From the NCBI GenBank assembly GCA_051530055.1, contig CM121343.1, positions 806,001-870,000 of the forward strand: 64,000 nucleotides of DNA, given 5' to 3'. Position 1 is the first letter of the stretch. Every line of letters starts with the position of its first letter. The DNA comes from Neoechinorhynchus agilis. Its lineage: Eukaryota > Acanthocephala. Position numbers and translations under genes: made by a program. The notes under the pieces are model-generated. The model saw nothing but the letters and a program-made list of their open reading frames with translations, made no database searches and was not told the origin of the DNA. This document shows positions 1 through 14,337 of the stretch, in pieces.

Positions 1-77
1 TTGAATTTCGTCCATATTACCATTTTTGAGTACGAAGAAGCGGGCTGGAACACGATAATTTTAAAGACGGATTCCTA

Positions 78-2653
78 ATGTTACATAGATCAAAAATACC
101 CATGTCTTCTCTTATTTGCACAAGTATTCGACGTTATACTGCTATCAGTGTAAGAAATTATGCTCGGAGATCTCCGAACGATGGCGTTCAAAACGGTGTG
201 TTCAATATAAAACGGGCATCCTTGTGCTGTGGCTTAATCGTTGTATCCTCATACGGATTTGCTTCTATTTGTCAATATGAAAACCGAAAAAACTATTTCC
301 GGACTGCCATCAAAGACATTTATAGTGATCCGAAGCCTCGACGGACAATGTCAAACGAACACTTAATGGTATGCTAAAACGTATTTGAACATATCAGTAC
401 TTATCTAGCTTACTCCTGGACAACGAATGGTTTTGCCAATATTTATGATGAACGGTGCTGTATTTTTAGCTTGGAGGATGAAGCAATTGATACCTTTAAT
501 GCGACGATACTTTTTATCTCATACTAATTCAAGTAAGTTTTAGTCATGGCTTCAATTTAATTATGTCAAAATAGCAAAGTACTTCTCTCAACTAACACTT
601 CCTGCTTTCTCCCACACGAGCGGTACTCATTTGTTTGTCAATATGTTTGTGCTTTGGTCATTGGCCGATGGAGCTCATAGAATGTGGGGATCAGAGCAAT
701 TTTACGCCACATATCTCTCAGCAGGTAACTTTTCCTATCACTCAATATTGTGGAATAAAGGTTTTATTGTATAGCGTCCGTTTCAATCCTTGGCAGTCAA
801 ATCGTAAAATTCATACGCTCCCAAAAGACGGTGTCACTTGGTGCTGTAAGATTATCTTTCTTTTATTCACCCTAAAATTATTGTTTAGTCAGGTTCAATA
901 ATGGCAACTATAGCATCCATCTGCTGTCAATATCCGGACTCACGAATGATGATAATATTTCTGCCGTTCTTCTCATTCTCAGCAGACACTGCATTAAAAG
1001 GCATTCTAATATTCGATACCATGGGTTTAATATTTGGATACTTGCGACTTGATCATGCTGCCCACTTGGCAGGCGCCCTTTTCGGCATGTATGTTAAACA
1101 ATGTTCAATTTTATGCGCTTCATTTCTTTGTCCAACTTTCTTTTCATCACACCTTAGAGCCCTATCTTCACACTCAATTATAATCGTGTCTCATTTCGTC
1201 TATATTGGTCACCCTTTTATATTCATTTATTATCAAAGCCTCATACACTTGTTGGTCTTTCTTGTATATTCATATCTGCTTGATTTCAACTTGGGCTGAG
1301 TGTTGGACTGATCAGGTCCCTCAGCCTCTGTTGAGCCTCTCGGCTATATTCCTTTGGGAGCCTTTCGGCTGACTTGCACACAACGGAGGCGCTTGGCCGC
1401 ACTCGAAGGAACAGGGCCAACCCCCTTTTGGGGCCGATGGGCGATCTCAAACCTGACCCCCGCCCTTCCAGCAGCCTCGCACCACCGTGGAACCCAGCGA
1501 CCGGTGGCGTTGAACCTTCGACATACCAAGCACATTATGAACGCGCACAAACGTTTTAACCGCAACGTTGTTTGGTTTTCGTTCATCGACGAATTTAGTA
1601 TACTGCGTAGAGTTTACGAAAATGTTGATGTTTGGCGCAATTGAGCGCATTATAGATTAATTTTCGGCCTGAGCGTGGGTGCGAAACAATATTTGAAGAA
1701 GACCCACGCTCAGGCCCTTAATTGCGCCAAATATCAATTTAACAATGGCAAATATATATTCAATTTACGAAAATGATCAAATGTTTGGAATAATGATATC
1801 GCTACCATTTTGTGATCTCTTTAGAGCCATATTTGAACAAACACGTTTTATTTTTGAAACAAAGTTTGTTAGATAACAAGAATTGGAGCATCGATGAAGT
1901 TAGGGTAATCGTTAGTGTGATTATACGAAATATTTCAATATAATTTTTCCGAACAGCCATATAATCGTTATTTGAGCGCGTCCGCATTCCATAGATGCAA
2001 TCCAATATTGTTTATCGCTCAAACCGAACATTGTACCTAAAGTATCCAGTGAATACTCTGCTCTTTCCTCTGAACCAATTCGTATTTGAAGGATTGAACT
2101 GTTGGTGTCAATAGTTTAATTTTTTTTGGGGGGGGGCGGATTCGTTTACTTGTGCCGAGTGAAAACTTTGATCAAAAGTTCGATTTTATGGACAATGAAC
2201 GCTGAAATTGGTTTATTAACTCTCGTTTGCACCTTCGAATGCCCCATTTGCATCATATCAACAAATTCCAGAACTGACCACAGTGGTCTTTGCGTGACTG
2301 ATCGGATCCTCGATTGCGAGATGTTGCTGGGTTTAGTTCGCTTTTTCACTGGATTATGCAAATACCGTTCAAAACCGACACTTTGACAATATACCCGTTT
2401 CTTTTACATCCTCCACATAATGAAGTCGTCAATCGTGTAGAAACTCTATAGTTAAATGCTATCGATGAATACTCATCAATCGGGGTTAATCAATTGTTTT
2501 ATTATTATTCCCACACTTTTTCATTAAGAATTAAAACGATTGTTCAATATGAACGCATTATACTTTAGGTGGTACGTAAAGTATGGGCATCAATATTTAT
2601 GGGACCGTAGACATCGGATTATTAAGTTGTATTCGCGTATCACAAAACGTTAA
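78..2653 (+). CDS. PARL: Mitochondrial rhomboid protease, PARL orthologue (6 exons)
   Basis: Presenilin-associated rhomboid-like protease of the inner mitochondrial membrane; the family cleaves PINK1 and PGAM5. Exons read by hand: 78-368, 409-532, 575-724, 775-845, 889-1088 and 2569-2653. All junctions are GT-AG, and the sum is 921 nt, giving 306 residues (human PARL is 379). The catalytic Ser in GASG is the first codon of exon 5 (residue 213). The catalytic His in DHAAHLAG is residue 271. Their 58-residue spacing equals that of human PARL. The C-terminal exon reads WYVKYGHQYLWDRRHR, as in the family. The N-terminus is basic and Ser/Arg-rich with one early hydrophobic stretch, fitting a mitochondrial presequence. 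The first four introns are 40-50 nt; the last is about 1.5 kb and holds repeats. MPND starts 69 nt downstream on the same strand. Confidence 0.93.
1300..1570. repeat. GC-rich island inside the last PARL intron, probable inserted element
   Basis: This stretch of about 270 bp is strongly GC-rich in an AT-rich intron, and it is open on both strands for 80-96 codons, which for GC-rich DNA proves little. Read on the minus strand it contains GGTTCAACGCC, which fits a Pol III B-box; I found no convincing A-box. It could be a SINE-like or other retroposed segment. No coding family is recognised. Confidence 0.4.
1628..1737. mobile_element. Small inverted-repeat element (MITE-like) in PARL intron
   Basis: Nested inverted repeats: the pair TTTGGCGCAATT / AATTGCGCCAAA outside, and CCTGAGCGTGGGT / ACCCACGCTCAGG inside, about a 20-nt loop. 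Non-coding. The arrangement is typical of a non-autonomous foldback element. No target-site duplication is clear. Confidence 0.55.
1843..2020. repeat. Dispersed repeat, related copy at 31365-31510
   Basis: Shares GTTAGATAACA-GAATTGGA and GGGTAATCGTTA-type words in the same order with 31365-31510. A block of about 35 bp ending in the AATATTGTTTATCGCT word is present in the opposite orientation in the other copy, so the element probably has an internal palindrome. Non-coding. Confidence 0.5.
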
Positions 2654-2722
2654 AAATGTGGAAGAGTGACCAAAAAATTAAGTTTTTCCGTTTTTTGTAA
2701 AATTGTACCAATTTTTGCAGAT
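2654..2722 (+). promoter_or_regulatory. Short intercistronic spacer with U-rich tract and splice acceptor
   Basis: Only 69 nt separate the PARL stop from the MPND start. The spacer has T-runs and ends in a strong acceptor, CAATTTTTGCAG, 2 nt before the MPND ATG. No upstream donor or coding exon for MPND is visible, so this is best read as a trans-splice acceptor of an operon-like gene pair. An unseen 5' UTR intron is the alternative. Confidence 0.55.
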
Positions 2723-4082
2723 ATGTCGAGCGTCTCCGATTCGCAGACTGACCGTCGATCTAAGATTTTGTTTGGCGTTAGTAATCAGCGACTAGGACGA
2801 CAAATAAGTTTGGTAATGTTGATTGAGGACGAAATCATCGACCCTGGAGCCGAGGTTTTATCGATTGATTATAGAGGAAAAACATACAAAGCTGATTTAT
2901 TGCACGACGGGAAGATTATTTTTAAGAACACTTTAACTGGTAAAGATGAATGTTTTAATACGCCGAGTGCATGGGCAATATACTGCAAGCGTCTTCAGAA
3001 TCCCGGGAGGCGGTCTGGTTGTGGATGGGGATCCGTAAAGTACAAGGGAAAGAAACTTGATTATTGGAAGTTAATGTGGTGTAGGCATTTATGTGTTCAC
3101 AATGATACAGAATCGGACGAGCCAGAACAAATCGTATGCAAATCCACGAGCGATGAAATCGATAGTATTTGTGATATTGATTCGAGTTGCTCAAATGTTT
3201 CGATTTTCTCTTGGATACATTAAGTGAGAATCGATCCAACTATCAGCCCATGATCACTACTGTTTTGGAACCGTTCATTCGCACTTACACGAACGAATTA
3301 CGTCCGTTTCAACAATAGAACCCTACTTTATCAAATCGATTCCTATCACCACTCATTTAAACACTTCCATTAATAATCTACCGAATTTCCAAATTGACTT
3401 CGACATTTCGGCTTTAATTACTCTTATGATCAGAATGTTTATTTGTCCGTTACCTGGCTATTTATCAGGATATTTGATGAACGGTACACTTCGAATCGCA
3501 CACATTTTACCCAAAAACTACCACGAGCGTCTTCAATCAAAGTTTGGTTACCGTGAATCGATCGATGTCCACAAATCGATTTTCCAATCACTCGCAAAGC
3601 AAATGAAGATATGTGGATGGTATCACGCACACACGGCGTCTTCTATTCTCGAGATGAGTAAATTCGATCTTGTACTTGATTCCAATTACGACAGTTTGAG
3701 GACGCAAAGTGTAATTCCATGGATTGCTGTCATTTTAGGCGGAAGTCGAGTCAATGATAAATCCTGGCTTCTTCAGAGACTTTGCGCCTATTTCACCGTT
3801 ACTTTTTGCGATTCGAATCAACGACAATTCACTGGACCCGTACGAATCGATCAAATTTGTTTCAGTGGAATCGATAAAGATGTTCAAAAATTCAATATGG
3901 ATATGCTAATAGAAGACATTAATCAATGCAATCATGAGTTTATTGAAAGTCTGAATAAGCGTTTCCGAGATCTTGCGGTTTTACTTGACTTTGAACCGGC
4001 TTTACTCCCCAAGAATGCTCATGAATTGTTTCATGATTATGTGCGTGAGATTTTGAACCGATTGAAGACTCAGAGAACTTAA
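2723..4082 (+). CDS. MPND: MPN domain-containing protein, MPND orthologue (RAMA + JAMM/MPN)
   Basis: The N-terminal part (2723 to about 3190) is a RAMA domain: a DPGAEVLSIDYRGKTYKADL-type start, then NTPSAWAIYCKRL and GCGWGSVKYKGKKLDYWKLMW, closely matching the MPND version. The C-terminal part (up to 4082) is an MPN domain with the JAMM-type string GWYHAHTASSILEMSKFD, keeping H-x-H and S-x-x-D, so metal binding is plausible. The gap before the Ser is one residue longer than usual. RAMA of MPND has been reported as a sensor of N6-methyladenine in DNA; MPN domains of this type are metallo-isopeptidase-like. The open frame of the second part reaches back to about 3229, and the junction between the two frames (about 3170-3330) is not resolved; a donor near 3172 and the acceptor CAACAATAG near 3317 would keep frame. 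The start is chosen as the ATG just after the acceptor at 2720. Confidence 0.85.
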
Positions 4083-4375
4083 GAAATTTTTGTTTAAAGT
4101 ATTTACTGCTAATTGAATTGTGACGTCATAAACACGTTGTCCTGCAAAACTGATTTGATTGACAGAGAACACGGAAGAAAGTACTATCGATTAAGCAATT
4201 CAAAAGTCTAATTTTGAAATGAACATTCCAAACGCGTTTAAGAGATTGGACAGATTTCGCGCTCTCGTGATGAGTCATCTTCGAATGAGCAGCGTGCAGT
4301 TTGATTGCTCGAAAAAGCCTAAATTCATAACTGATTTTGGCATTTGATGATAAATTTAGCTTCTCTTTTAGAATC

Positions 4376-5101
4376 ATGAGACAGTCTCGAGACAGCCAGC
4401 ACAATAGTGGGTCTGCCCGGTACAACCGGCATCTTTCATCCCGAAGATCACCTTCACTGAGATCGCGTCTACATCCCAGGAGTCCGGAATATCGGTCTCA
4501 TCATCATCAACGCCAAGATACCCGTAATAATTCGCCTCCTTCCGTCGGGAATGAACAAAGTCAAGACCGCTTCAGAGCAATCAGGGATATATTTGGAGCT
4601 TCTTTACGGAACTTTGAAGAACCGCACGTTCAACCGACCCAATGTAAAGTGTCCCGTGATCCGTTTTTGGAAGAACTGGGACCACATGATTGGCATTTTG
4701 CCTCAGACATTCCACCTTCAGAAGTTCCGAATTGCGAATTTCGAGTTATTGAACATCGCTCCGTTCGGATGAACGATGATGTGTCGCAATCTCCATTCTT
4801 TGTTGCCAAAGGATCAAACGGGTACTCTGAATCCGTGCCTCTTAGTTCAATTAGATCACCGTACAGTTCACCAGAGGAACGATCCTTTGCTTGTTGTGAT
4901 AATTGTTCAAGGGGTCTTAACCATCACGCGGAAAAGGAAGACGACAGTAGAGATACTGGAATGGAAGAGCTTGAGGATTTAAATCTAAGGGTTTTACGCG
5001 CCACTCGTAAAGAGATTATCTCAAGAATCGGGAAAATCGAGAAAGAGTTAGAAAGTTTAGATGCTGAAATTGCAATATTGAGAGGAAGAAAAGGACCGTA
5101 A
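4376..5101 (+). CDS. Unrecognised Ser/Arg-rich protein with C-terminal coiled coil
   Basis: The open frame gives about 241 residues from the ATG at 4376, 5 nt after the acceptor TTCTCTTTTAG. The first 60 residues are rich in Ser, Arg and His (RSPSLRSRLHPRSPEYRSHH), suggesting a nuclear or RNA-associated protein. A middle part contains GPHDWHFASDIPPSEVP, and a short Cys motif CCDNC lies near residue 180. The last 45 residues are a charged amphipathic helix (REIISRIGKIEKELESLD-like), likely a coiled coil. It lies 293 nt after MPND on the same strand and could be a third member of the same transcription unit. The stop is only 95 nt from the convergent BTBD10 stop. I do not recognise the family. 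Confidence 0.7.
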   Translation: MRQSRDSQHNSGSARYNRHLSSRRSPSLRSRLHPRSPEYRSHHHQRQDTRNNSPPSVGNEQSQDRFRAIRDIFGASLRNFEEPHVQPTQCKVSRDPFLEELGPHDWHFASDIPPSEVPNCEFRVIEHRSVRMNDDVSQSPFFVAKGSNGYSESVPLSSIRSPYSSPEERSFACCDNCSRGLNHHAEKEDDSRDTGMEELEDLNLRVLRATRKEIISRIGKIEKELESLDAEIAILRGRKGP

Positions 5102-5196
5102 GAGAGGTTAGATCATTATCGGAAAAACGAATATTATTCTTAGAGGAGGGTGTGCGTTCGATCAAAAATCACACAAACTATTTCGTCCGTCCACTT

Positions 5197-8506
<3,310 letters not shown>

Positions 8507-8544
8507 CTAGAAACGGAATTGATACCTTTATGAACTATTCTTGA

Positions 8545-9260
8545 TTCTATTTTTGAAGACTGGCTAGCAGGTAACTTTTTATTAAGTATCTCTATTTGGG
8601 GCCTTTTTTCACGACCGATAATTTTGCGCCTTGGGCAGACATCCCACCGATATGGTTCAGGGAAGTGCATAAAATCACTTATTACCCTGAACAACACGGC
8701 TATGAGTGTTGTGCGCATTTATCCGAATCCTCAGATACCTCCCGGGGAGGCGGGATTCATCAGAGAGTTTCCTCTTCCCTTTAGCGGGGTATTGCGTCCC
8801 CTTTGTGCGTTATCGGTCTTAATGGATTTTGAACCTTTTTTGATCCTTAGACAGGGATTCGGGACTCAAGTTCACTAGACCAGCTCGGCACAAATACGGA
8901 ATGTACAACAAAATCAGCCAGTTTTTAATTTTGGGACAATTATTTAATTATTTTATCTCTAAACCTGGTTACCTCCAAGACCGTACGGTTGTAAGTTTGT
9001 ACGTCCCTCCGGATTCTCAGATATCTCCGAGGAGGCGGGACTCATCAGTGAGTTTCCACCCTTCAGCGAGGTATTTCGCCCCCCCCCTTGGGTTGTGCAT
9101 CATTGGCGGTAACGGATTCGGACCAGTTGATCCTAACTGGGATCTGTAGCATTAGTCCACTTGACAACCTCGACACAAATACGGAATGTGCAAACTCAGC
9201 CAGTTTTTGATTTGTTAATTCAAGGCCATTGAATTTTTCTATTTTTGAAGACTAGCCAGC
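8545..9260. repeat. Inverted copies of the 373-bp repeat family
   Basis: These roughly 700 bp carry the reverse complement of the units in 9260-11305. Both sides share GGCAGACATCCCACCGATAT, CATTCCGTATTTGTGCCGAG-type words in opposite orientation and the GACTGGCTAG-CAGGTAACTT boundary near 8565 and 9250. The two blocks therefore form a large imperfect palindrome. The apparent open frames are not conserved and I do not call them genes. Confidence 0.8.
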
Positions 9261-11305
9261 CGGTAACTTTTTATTAAGTATCTATGCGCGACATCTGAGA
9301 ATCCGGAGGAATCATAGCCGTGTGCTTCGGGGTATTAAATGATTTTAAGCGCTTCCTTGAACCAGATCGGTGGGATGTGTGCCCAAGGAACAAAATTATC
9401 GGCCTAGAAAAAGGCCTCACTTCAACACGTAATAAAAAGTAACAATCTAACCAGGTTTAGAGATAAAATAATTAAATAATTGTCCCAAAACTAAAAACTG
9501 GCTGATTTTGTTGTACATTCCGTATTTGTGCCGAGCTGGTCTAGTGAACTTGAGCCCCGAATCCCTGTCTAAGGATCAAAAAAAGGTTCAAAATCCATTA
9601 AGACCGATAACGCACAAAGGGGACGCAATACCCCGCTAAAGGGAAGAGGAAACTCTCTGATGAATCCCGCCTCCCCGGGAGGTATCTGAGGATTCGGATA
9701 AATGCGTACAAAACTCATAGCCGTGTGCTTCGGGGTATTAAATGATTTTATGCGCTTCCTTGAACCAGATCGGTGGGATGTGTGCCCAAGGAACAAAATT
9801 ATCGGCCTAGAAAAAGGCCTCACTTCAACACGTAATAAAAAGCAACAATCTAACCAGGTTTAGAGAGAAAATAATTCAACAATTGTTCCAAAATTAAAAA
9901 CTGGCTGATTTTGTTGTACATTCCGTATTTGTGCCGAGTTGGAGCCCCGAATCCCTGTTTCAGGGTTAAAAATCCATTAAGACCGATAACGCACAAAGGG
10001 GACGCAATACCCCGCCGAAGGGAAGAGGAAACTCTCTTATGAGTCCCGGAATCCGGATTAATGCGTACAAAACTCATAGCCGTGTGCTTCGGGGTATTAA
10101 GTGATTTTATGCGCTTCCTTGAACCATGTCGGTGGGATGTGTGCCCAAGGAACAAAATTATCATCCTAGAAAAAGGCCTCACTTTAACACGTAATAAAAA
10201 GTAACCAGGTTTAGAGAGAAAATAATTCAACAATTGTTCCAAAATTAGAAACTGGCTGATTTTGTTGTACATTCCGTATTTGTGCCGAGATGGTCTAGTG
10301 AACTTGAGCCCCGAATCCCTGTCTAAGGGTAAAAAATGTTCCAAATCCATTCAGGCCACTAACGCACAAAGGGGACGCAATACCCCGCCGAAGGGAAGAG
10401 GAAACTCTCTGATGAGTCCCGGAATCCGGATTAATGCGTACAAAACTCATAGCCGTGTGCTTCGGGGTATTAAGTGATTTTATGCGCTTCCCTGAACCAT
10501 GTCGGTGGGATGTGTGCCCAAGGAACAAAATTATCAGCCTCGAAAAAGGCCTCACTTTAACACGTAATAAAAAGTAACCAGGTTTAGAGAGAAAATAATT
10601 CAACAATTGTTCCAAAATTAGAAACTGGCTGATTTTGTTGTACATTCCGTATTTGTGCCGAGATGGTCTAGTGAACTTGAGCCCCGAATCCCTGTCTAAG
10701 GGTAAAAAATGTTCCAAATCCATTCAGGCCAATAACGCACAAAGGGGACGCAATACCCCGCCGAAGGGAAGAGGAAACTCTCTTATGAGTCCCGGAATCC
10801 GGATTAATGCGTACAAAACTCATAGCCGTGTGCTTCGGGGTATTAAGTGATTTTATGCGCTTCCCTGAACCATGTCGGTGGGATGTCTGCCCAAGGAACA
10901 AAATTATCATCCTAGAAAAAGGCCTCACTTTAACACGTAATAAAAAGTAACCAGGTTTAGAGAGAAAATAATTCAACAATTGTTCCAAAATTAGAAACTG
11001 GCTGATTTTGTTGTACATTCCGTATTTGTGCCGAGATGGTCTAGTGAACTTGAGCCCCGAATCCCTGTCTAAGGGTAAAAAATGTTCCAAATCCATTCAG
11101 GCCACTAACGCACAAAGGGGACGCAATACCCCGCCGAAGGGAAGAGGAAACTCTCTGATGAGTCCCGGAATCCGGATTAATGCGTACAAAACTCATAGCC
11201 GTGTGCTTCGGGGTATTAAGTGATTTTATGCGCTTCCTTGAACCATGTCGGTGGGATGTGTGCCCAAGGAACAAAATTATCAGCCTTGAAAAAGGCCGTA
11301 CATAG
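9260..11305. repeat. Tandem repeat block, about 373-bp unit (five to six copies)
   Basis: The word GCCGTGTGCTTCGGGGTATT recurs near 9320, 9720, 10078, 10450, 10824 and 11197. The later units are 373 bp and almost identical; the earlier ones are about 363-415 bp and more diverged. Each carries a small hairpin (GGCCTAGAAAAAGGCC in the older form) and the word GAAACTCTCTGATGAGTCCC. Fragments of the family also occur near 22915. The 71-142 codon frames arise only from the repetition, so I treat the block as non-coding. Confidence 0.85.
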
Positions 11306-11624
11306 ATATTCTTGATTCATTTCACAACCACGGAAGAACTATAGAGACTGAATTAAACAAAGTGATTGGGGTCAATGAACTCAATGAATTCGACGGAACG
11401 GTCTCGATTGAACTGTGTCTATGATAGGATTGAGGATAATGTGTACAAGTTAAAGTTTAATGGTTTCGTGGCTATGCCAACTTATAGTTATTTTTTATCT
11501 CCCAGTAGTGTTGTCCGATAATTATGGCCAAAAGGACTCGTCGCAGGACTATACTGAAAAGTTCAATCTGACGTTTGTATTAGCCTTAATTTGATCTCAT
11601 GATCTCGCTTGAAGAAGGGACCTC

Positions 11625-12192
11625 GTGTTGGAAACCGGTATTTTGATCACAAATCGACTTTTACCAGCCGATTCGGAACTAGGGATGAGAATGGCTCTTG
11701 TTTTGATTGAAGTTCTTAATGCCTTAAGTGACCAAGCTACGGTATGTGTCATTTCGTTCAGGTCACGATTCTCACGAATTTTAAAGCAAACTCCAATCGA
11801 TCAAGACCAGCAAATGCTGAAAGTGAGAAATTTTCTTCATTTTGTTTTCAACACATCATGTATATTTTAGATTTTGGATAAGGTTCGAGCTGATATTTTT
11901 GCTGCTTTGTATACTATAAGACAAGACGAATCAATGAGTACTCCTGGATTTTGTTCAATGTATGACGAAGACTTATTGGTAACAAGTAATGTGACGGTGA
12001 GCTAAAAATACAAAAAAAATAACAATCACATTTCCTGATACGCTGCAGGAACAATCAAGAGCGCAGAATTCTCGACCAGCCAATCAGGTGATAGCGCGAA
12101 GACAGCGAATCATCATTTATGTTGGCGTCGCGATAGCAGCACTAATTGCAATTAGTATATTTCTTTTGGGAACATGTAGAAAGCTGTTGTAA
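11625..12192 (+). CDS. Small tail-anchored membrane protein, 3' exons (unrecognised)
   Basis: Three exons join in frame: up to 11822, 11871-11996 and 12049-12192, with clean GT-AG sites. The 5' part before 11625 is unresolved (a possible exon lies near 11510-11570). The visible protein runs LITNRLLPADSELGMRMALV, ILDKVRADIFAALYTIRQDE and STPGFCSMYDEDLL. It ends in a basic stretch (IARRQR), one hydrophobic helix (IYVGVAIAALIAISIFLLG) and the short tail TCRKLL. That topology fits a C-terminally anchored protein of the ER or outer mitochondrial membrane, or the end of a type I protein. I do not recognise the family. It lies between the 373-bp and 74-bp repeats. Confidence 0.65.
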
Positions 12193-12499
12193 CTATGCAA
12201 TTAGCAATCATTGATTAAAAAAATAATTTCAATTTATTAGTAGGGCGTTTTATGGAAGCTGGTCAATTCGTTCGGCTCAGTAAAGAATGCGCATTTAATT
12301 GTATTCTAAGCCAAGAAATGGATAAAGATTTTAATTATTGAACAACAACAAAGAAAATTACAACAATGAACTGATTGGCCGCACTTCTGTGAGTATTTAC
12401 TCTTTTGGAAACACGTTTATTCCCAGCAAAACGTTCCTACTAAGCTGGAAGCTTTACTGCATCCTGTATTGGATGGAAACCACGCGGTTTGCTCGTAAG

Positions 12500-13115
12500 C
12501 TTGAACTATTTCATCTCCTTAATGAGAAAATATTGGCTCTCCAAAATGCAGCGACTTATCGATTAATGCTGCGATGTTTGCTTATTTCATCTCCTTAATG
12601 AGAAAATATTGATTGGCCAATGCAGCGATTTTTGAATTGCTGCTGCGATGTTTGCTTATTTCATCTCCTTAATGAGGAAATATTGATTGGCCAATGCAGC
12701 GATTTTTGAATTGCTGCTGCGATGTTTGCTTATTTCATCTCCTTAATGAGGAAATATTGATTGGCCAATGCAGCGATTATTGAATTGCTGCTGCGATGTT
12801 TGCTTATTTCATCTCCTTAATGAGGAAATATTGATTGGCCAATGCAGCGATTTTTGAATTGCTGCTGCGATGTTTGCTTATTTCATCTCCTTAATGAGAA
12901 AATATTGATTGGCCAATGCTGCGATTTTTGAATTGCTGCTGCGATGTTTGCTTATTTCGTCTCCGTAATGAAAAAATATTGATTGGCCAATGCAGCGATT
13001 TTTGAATTGCTGCTGCGATGTTTGCTTATTTCGTCTCCGTAATGAAAAAATATTGATTGGCCAATGCAGCGATTTTTGAATTGCTGCTGCGATGTTTGCT
13101 TATTTCACGCTGCAT
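12500..13115. repeat. 74-bp tandem satellite, about 8 copies
   Basis: The word GCTTATTTCATCTCCTTAAT recurs at 12654, 12728, 12802 and 12876 (exact 74-bp period) and continues to about 13110. Two late units change it to TTTCGTCTCCGTAATGAAA, a variant spread to neighbouring copies. Each unit contains GATTGGCCAATG. An open frame at 12338-12598 runs into the array and looks fortuitous. Confidence 0.9.
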
Positions 13116-14337
13116 GGGCAAGAATTTTGATTGATAAAATCTAAAAGTTAATTTGATTAAAGTTTCATGTGGATAGCCATGCCATCGTATGAGTATTTAG
13201 TGTACTCTGCAAACTATGAGGTTTTAATACTTACCACAATTAGCGCAAATCGTCTGCTATTCCTGAAATCTGTACTCTCGGCCAATTTGTGACGGTGAGA
13301 GATCTGAAAAACCCAAAAGTGTAATGGGCATGGGAATTAAAACCGTTTGAATTGATGTCTACATTTTGTTGCAAGTTCTGTGCTCAAGAAGAAGCAGTCT
13401 AAATATAATAGTCATTCCAATCGCACAAATGAATAACAACTCGCATTTCTCTAAAGCAGCAGTGCCCATACTACGGCCCTCGGTTAACATCCGGCCCGGG
13501 GAGCTTCCTCATATTGCCGCTCTGATGTCGTTCAATAAAACGATAAATTATGGTTATAAATGGAGTAATGGCGACCATAATTTGAGACGAGGTTTCCTCC
13601 TTAAATATCTCCCGGCCGGGGGAACATGATCCTCCATCATCCCGAAGGATTTTCTCATTATGGTTATAATATTAAAATAATTTTTAAAGGGAAACAATTT
13701 TGAACAATTCTTCCCCAATGTTCCCCTCAAAATATTTTCAGGAGTTCGGACACAAATTTTATAATCCCCTTCTTAACTCTAGCTCTAATGGACCTCGTCT
13801 TTGACTAAGCACCTCTGATGCAAATGCCTTTAGTCTAGGACTTCACATTAATAAAGCATCAAATTTTGAGTTTCTTTGCTTTCCTTTGCTGTAGAAGGAC
13901 GAATTTCATTTCTAAACATTTGCCATATAATTTTGTATTGTTTTTTGCCCCGCGTGATTTTTCTAAACGTCGAGAGCGGTTCCCGCATAAGAAAAAGGTT
14001 GGGCATAGCCGTTTTAAACAATAAAATTCCGGATGGAATCCTTTCTATCCATTTGCGGAAGTTTTTTAAGCGCTGTAAAAGTGTTACTATGAATATGATT
14101 ATTGAGAACCTTTAACTGTGTGTGTGTGATTGGTGTTGAATCATCATAAACCCCATTAGCATGCCCAACCACCAACAAATGGAGAGTTTAGCGAGTTCTA
14201 TTCGTGATCAGTGTTCAAAAACATCCTTGAGAAAACATCATTTTTACATGTATATGGGCAGTAAAATGACAGTGTGATGAGGCTTTGTTAGCGCATGTTG
14301 CCGGTGGAGAAAGTCTTAGTTATCCACGAGAAACACT
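13116..14337. other. Gene-free stretch with one imperfect GC palindrome
   Basis: I see no supportable gene. Near 13494-13620 the words CCGGCCCGGGGAG and CTCCCGGCCGGGGG sit at opposite ends of about 125 bp, suggesting a decayed foldback repeat. An 87-codon open frame across it has no recognisable content. Confidence 0.4.

Noticed and set aside
1354-1650. Overlapping frames in the GC-rich island
   Set aside because: GC-rich DNA has few stops; frames are open on both strands and none has recognisable content.
10380-10460. Hammerhead ribozyme in the 373-bp repeat (GAAAC and CTGATGAGTCC words)
   Set aside because: GAAAC comes directly before CTGATGAG with only four bases between, so stems I and III cannot form, and no GAAA follows the stem II region. 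The diverged copies do not conserve a ribozyme fold.
9569-11274. Minus-strand frames of 71-166 codons (MDLEHFLPLDRDSGLKFTRP)
   Set aside because: They repeat with the 373-bp unit, have no recognisable domain, and are broken in the older copies.
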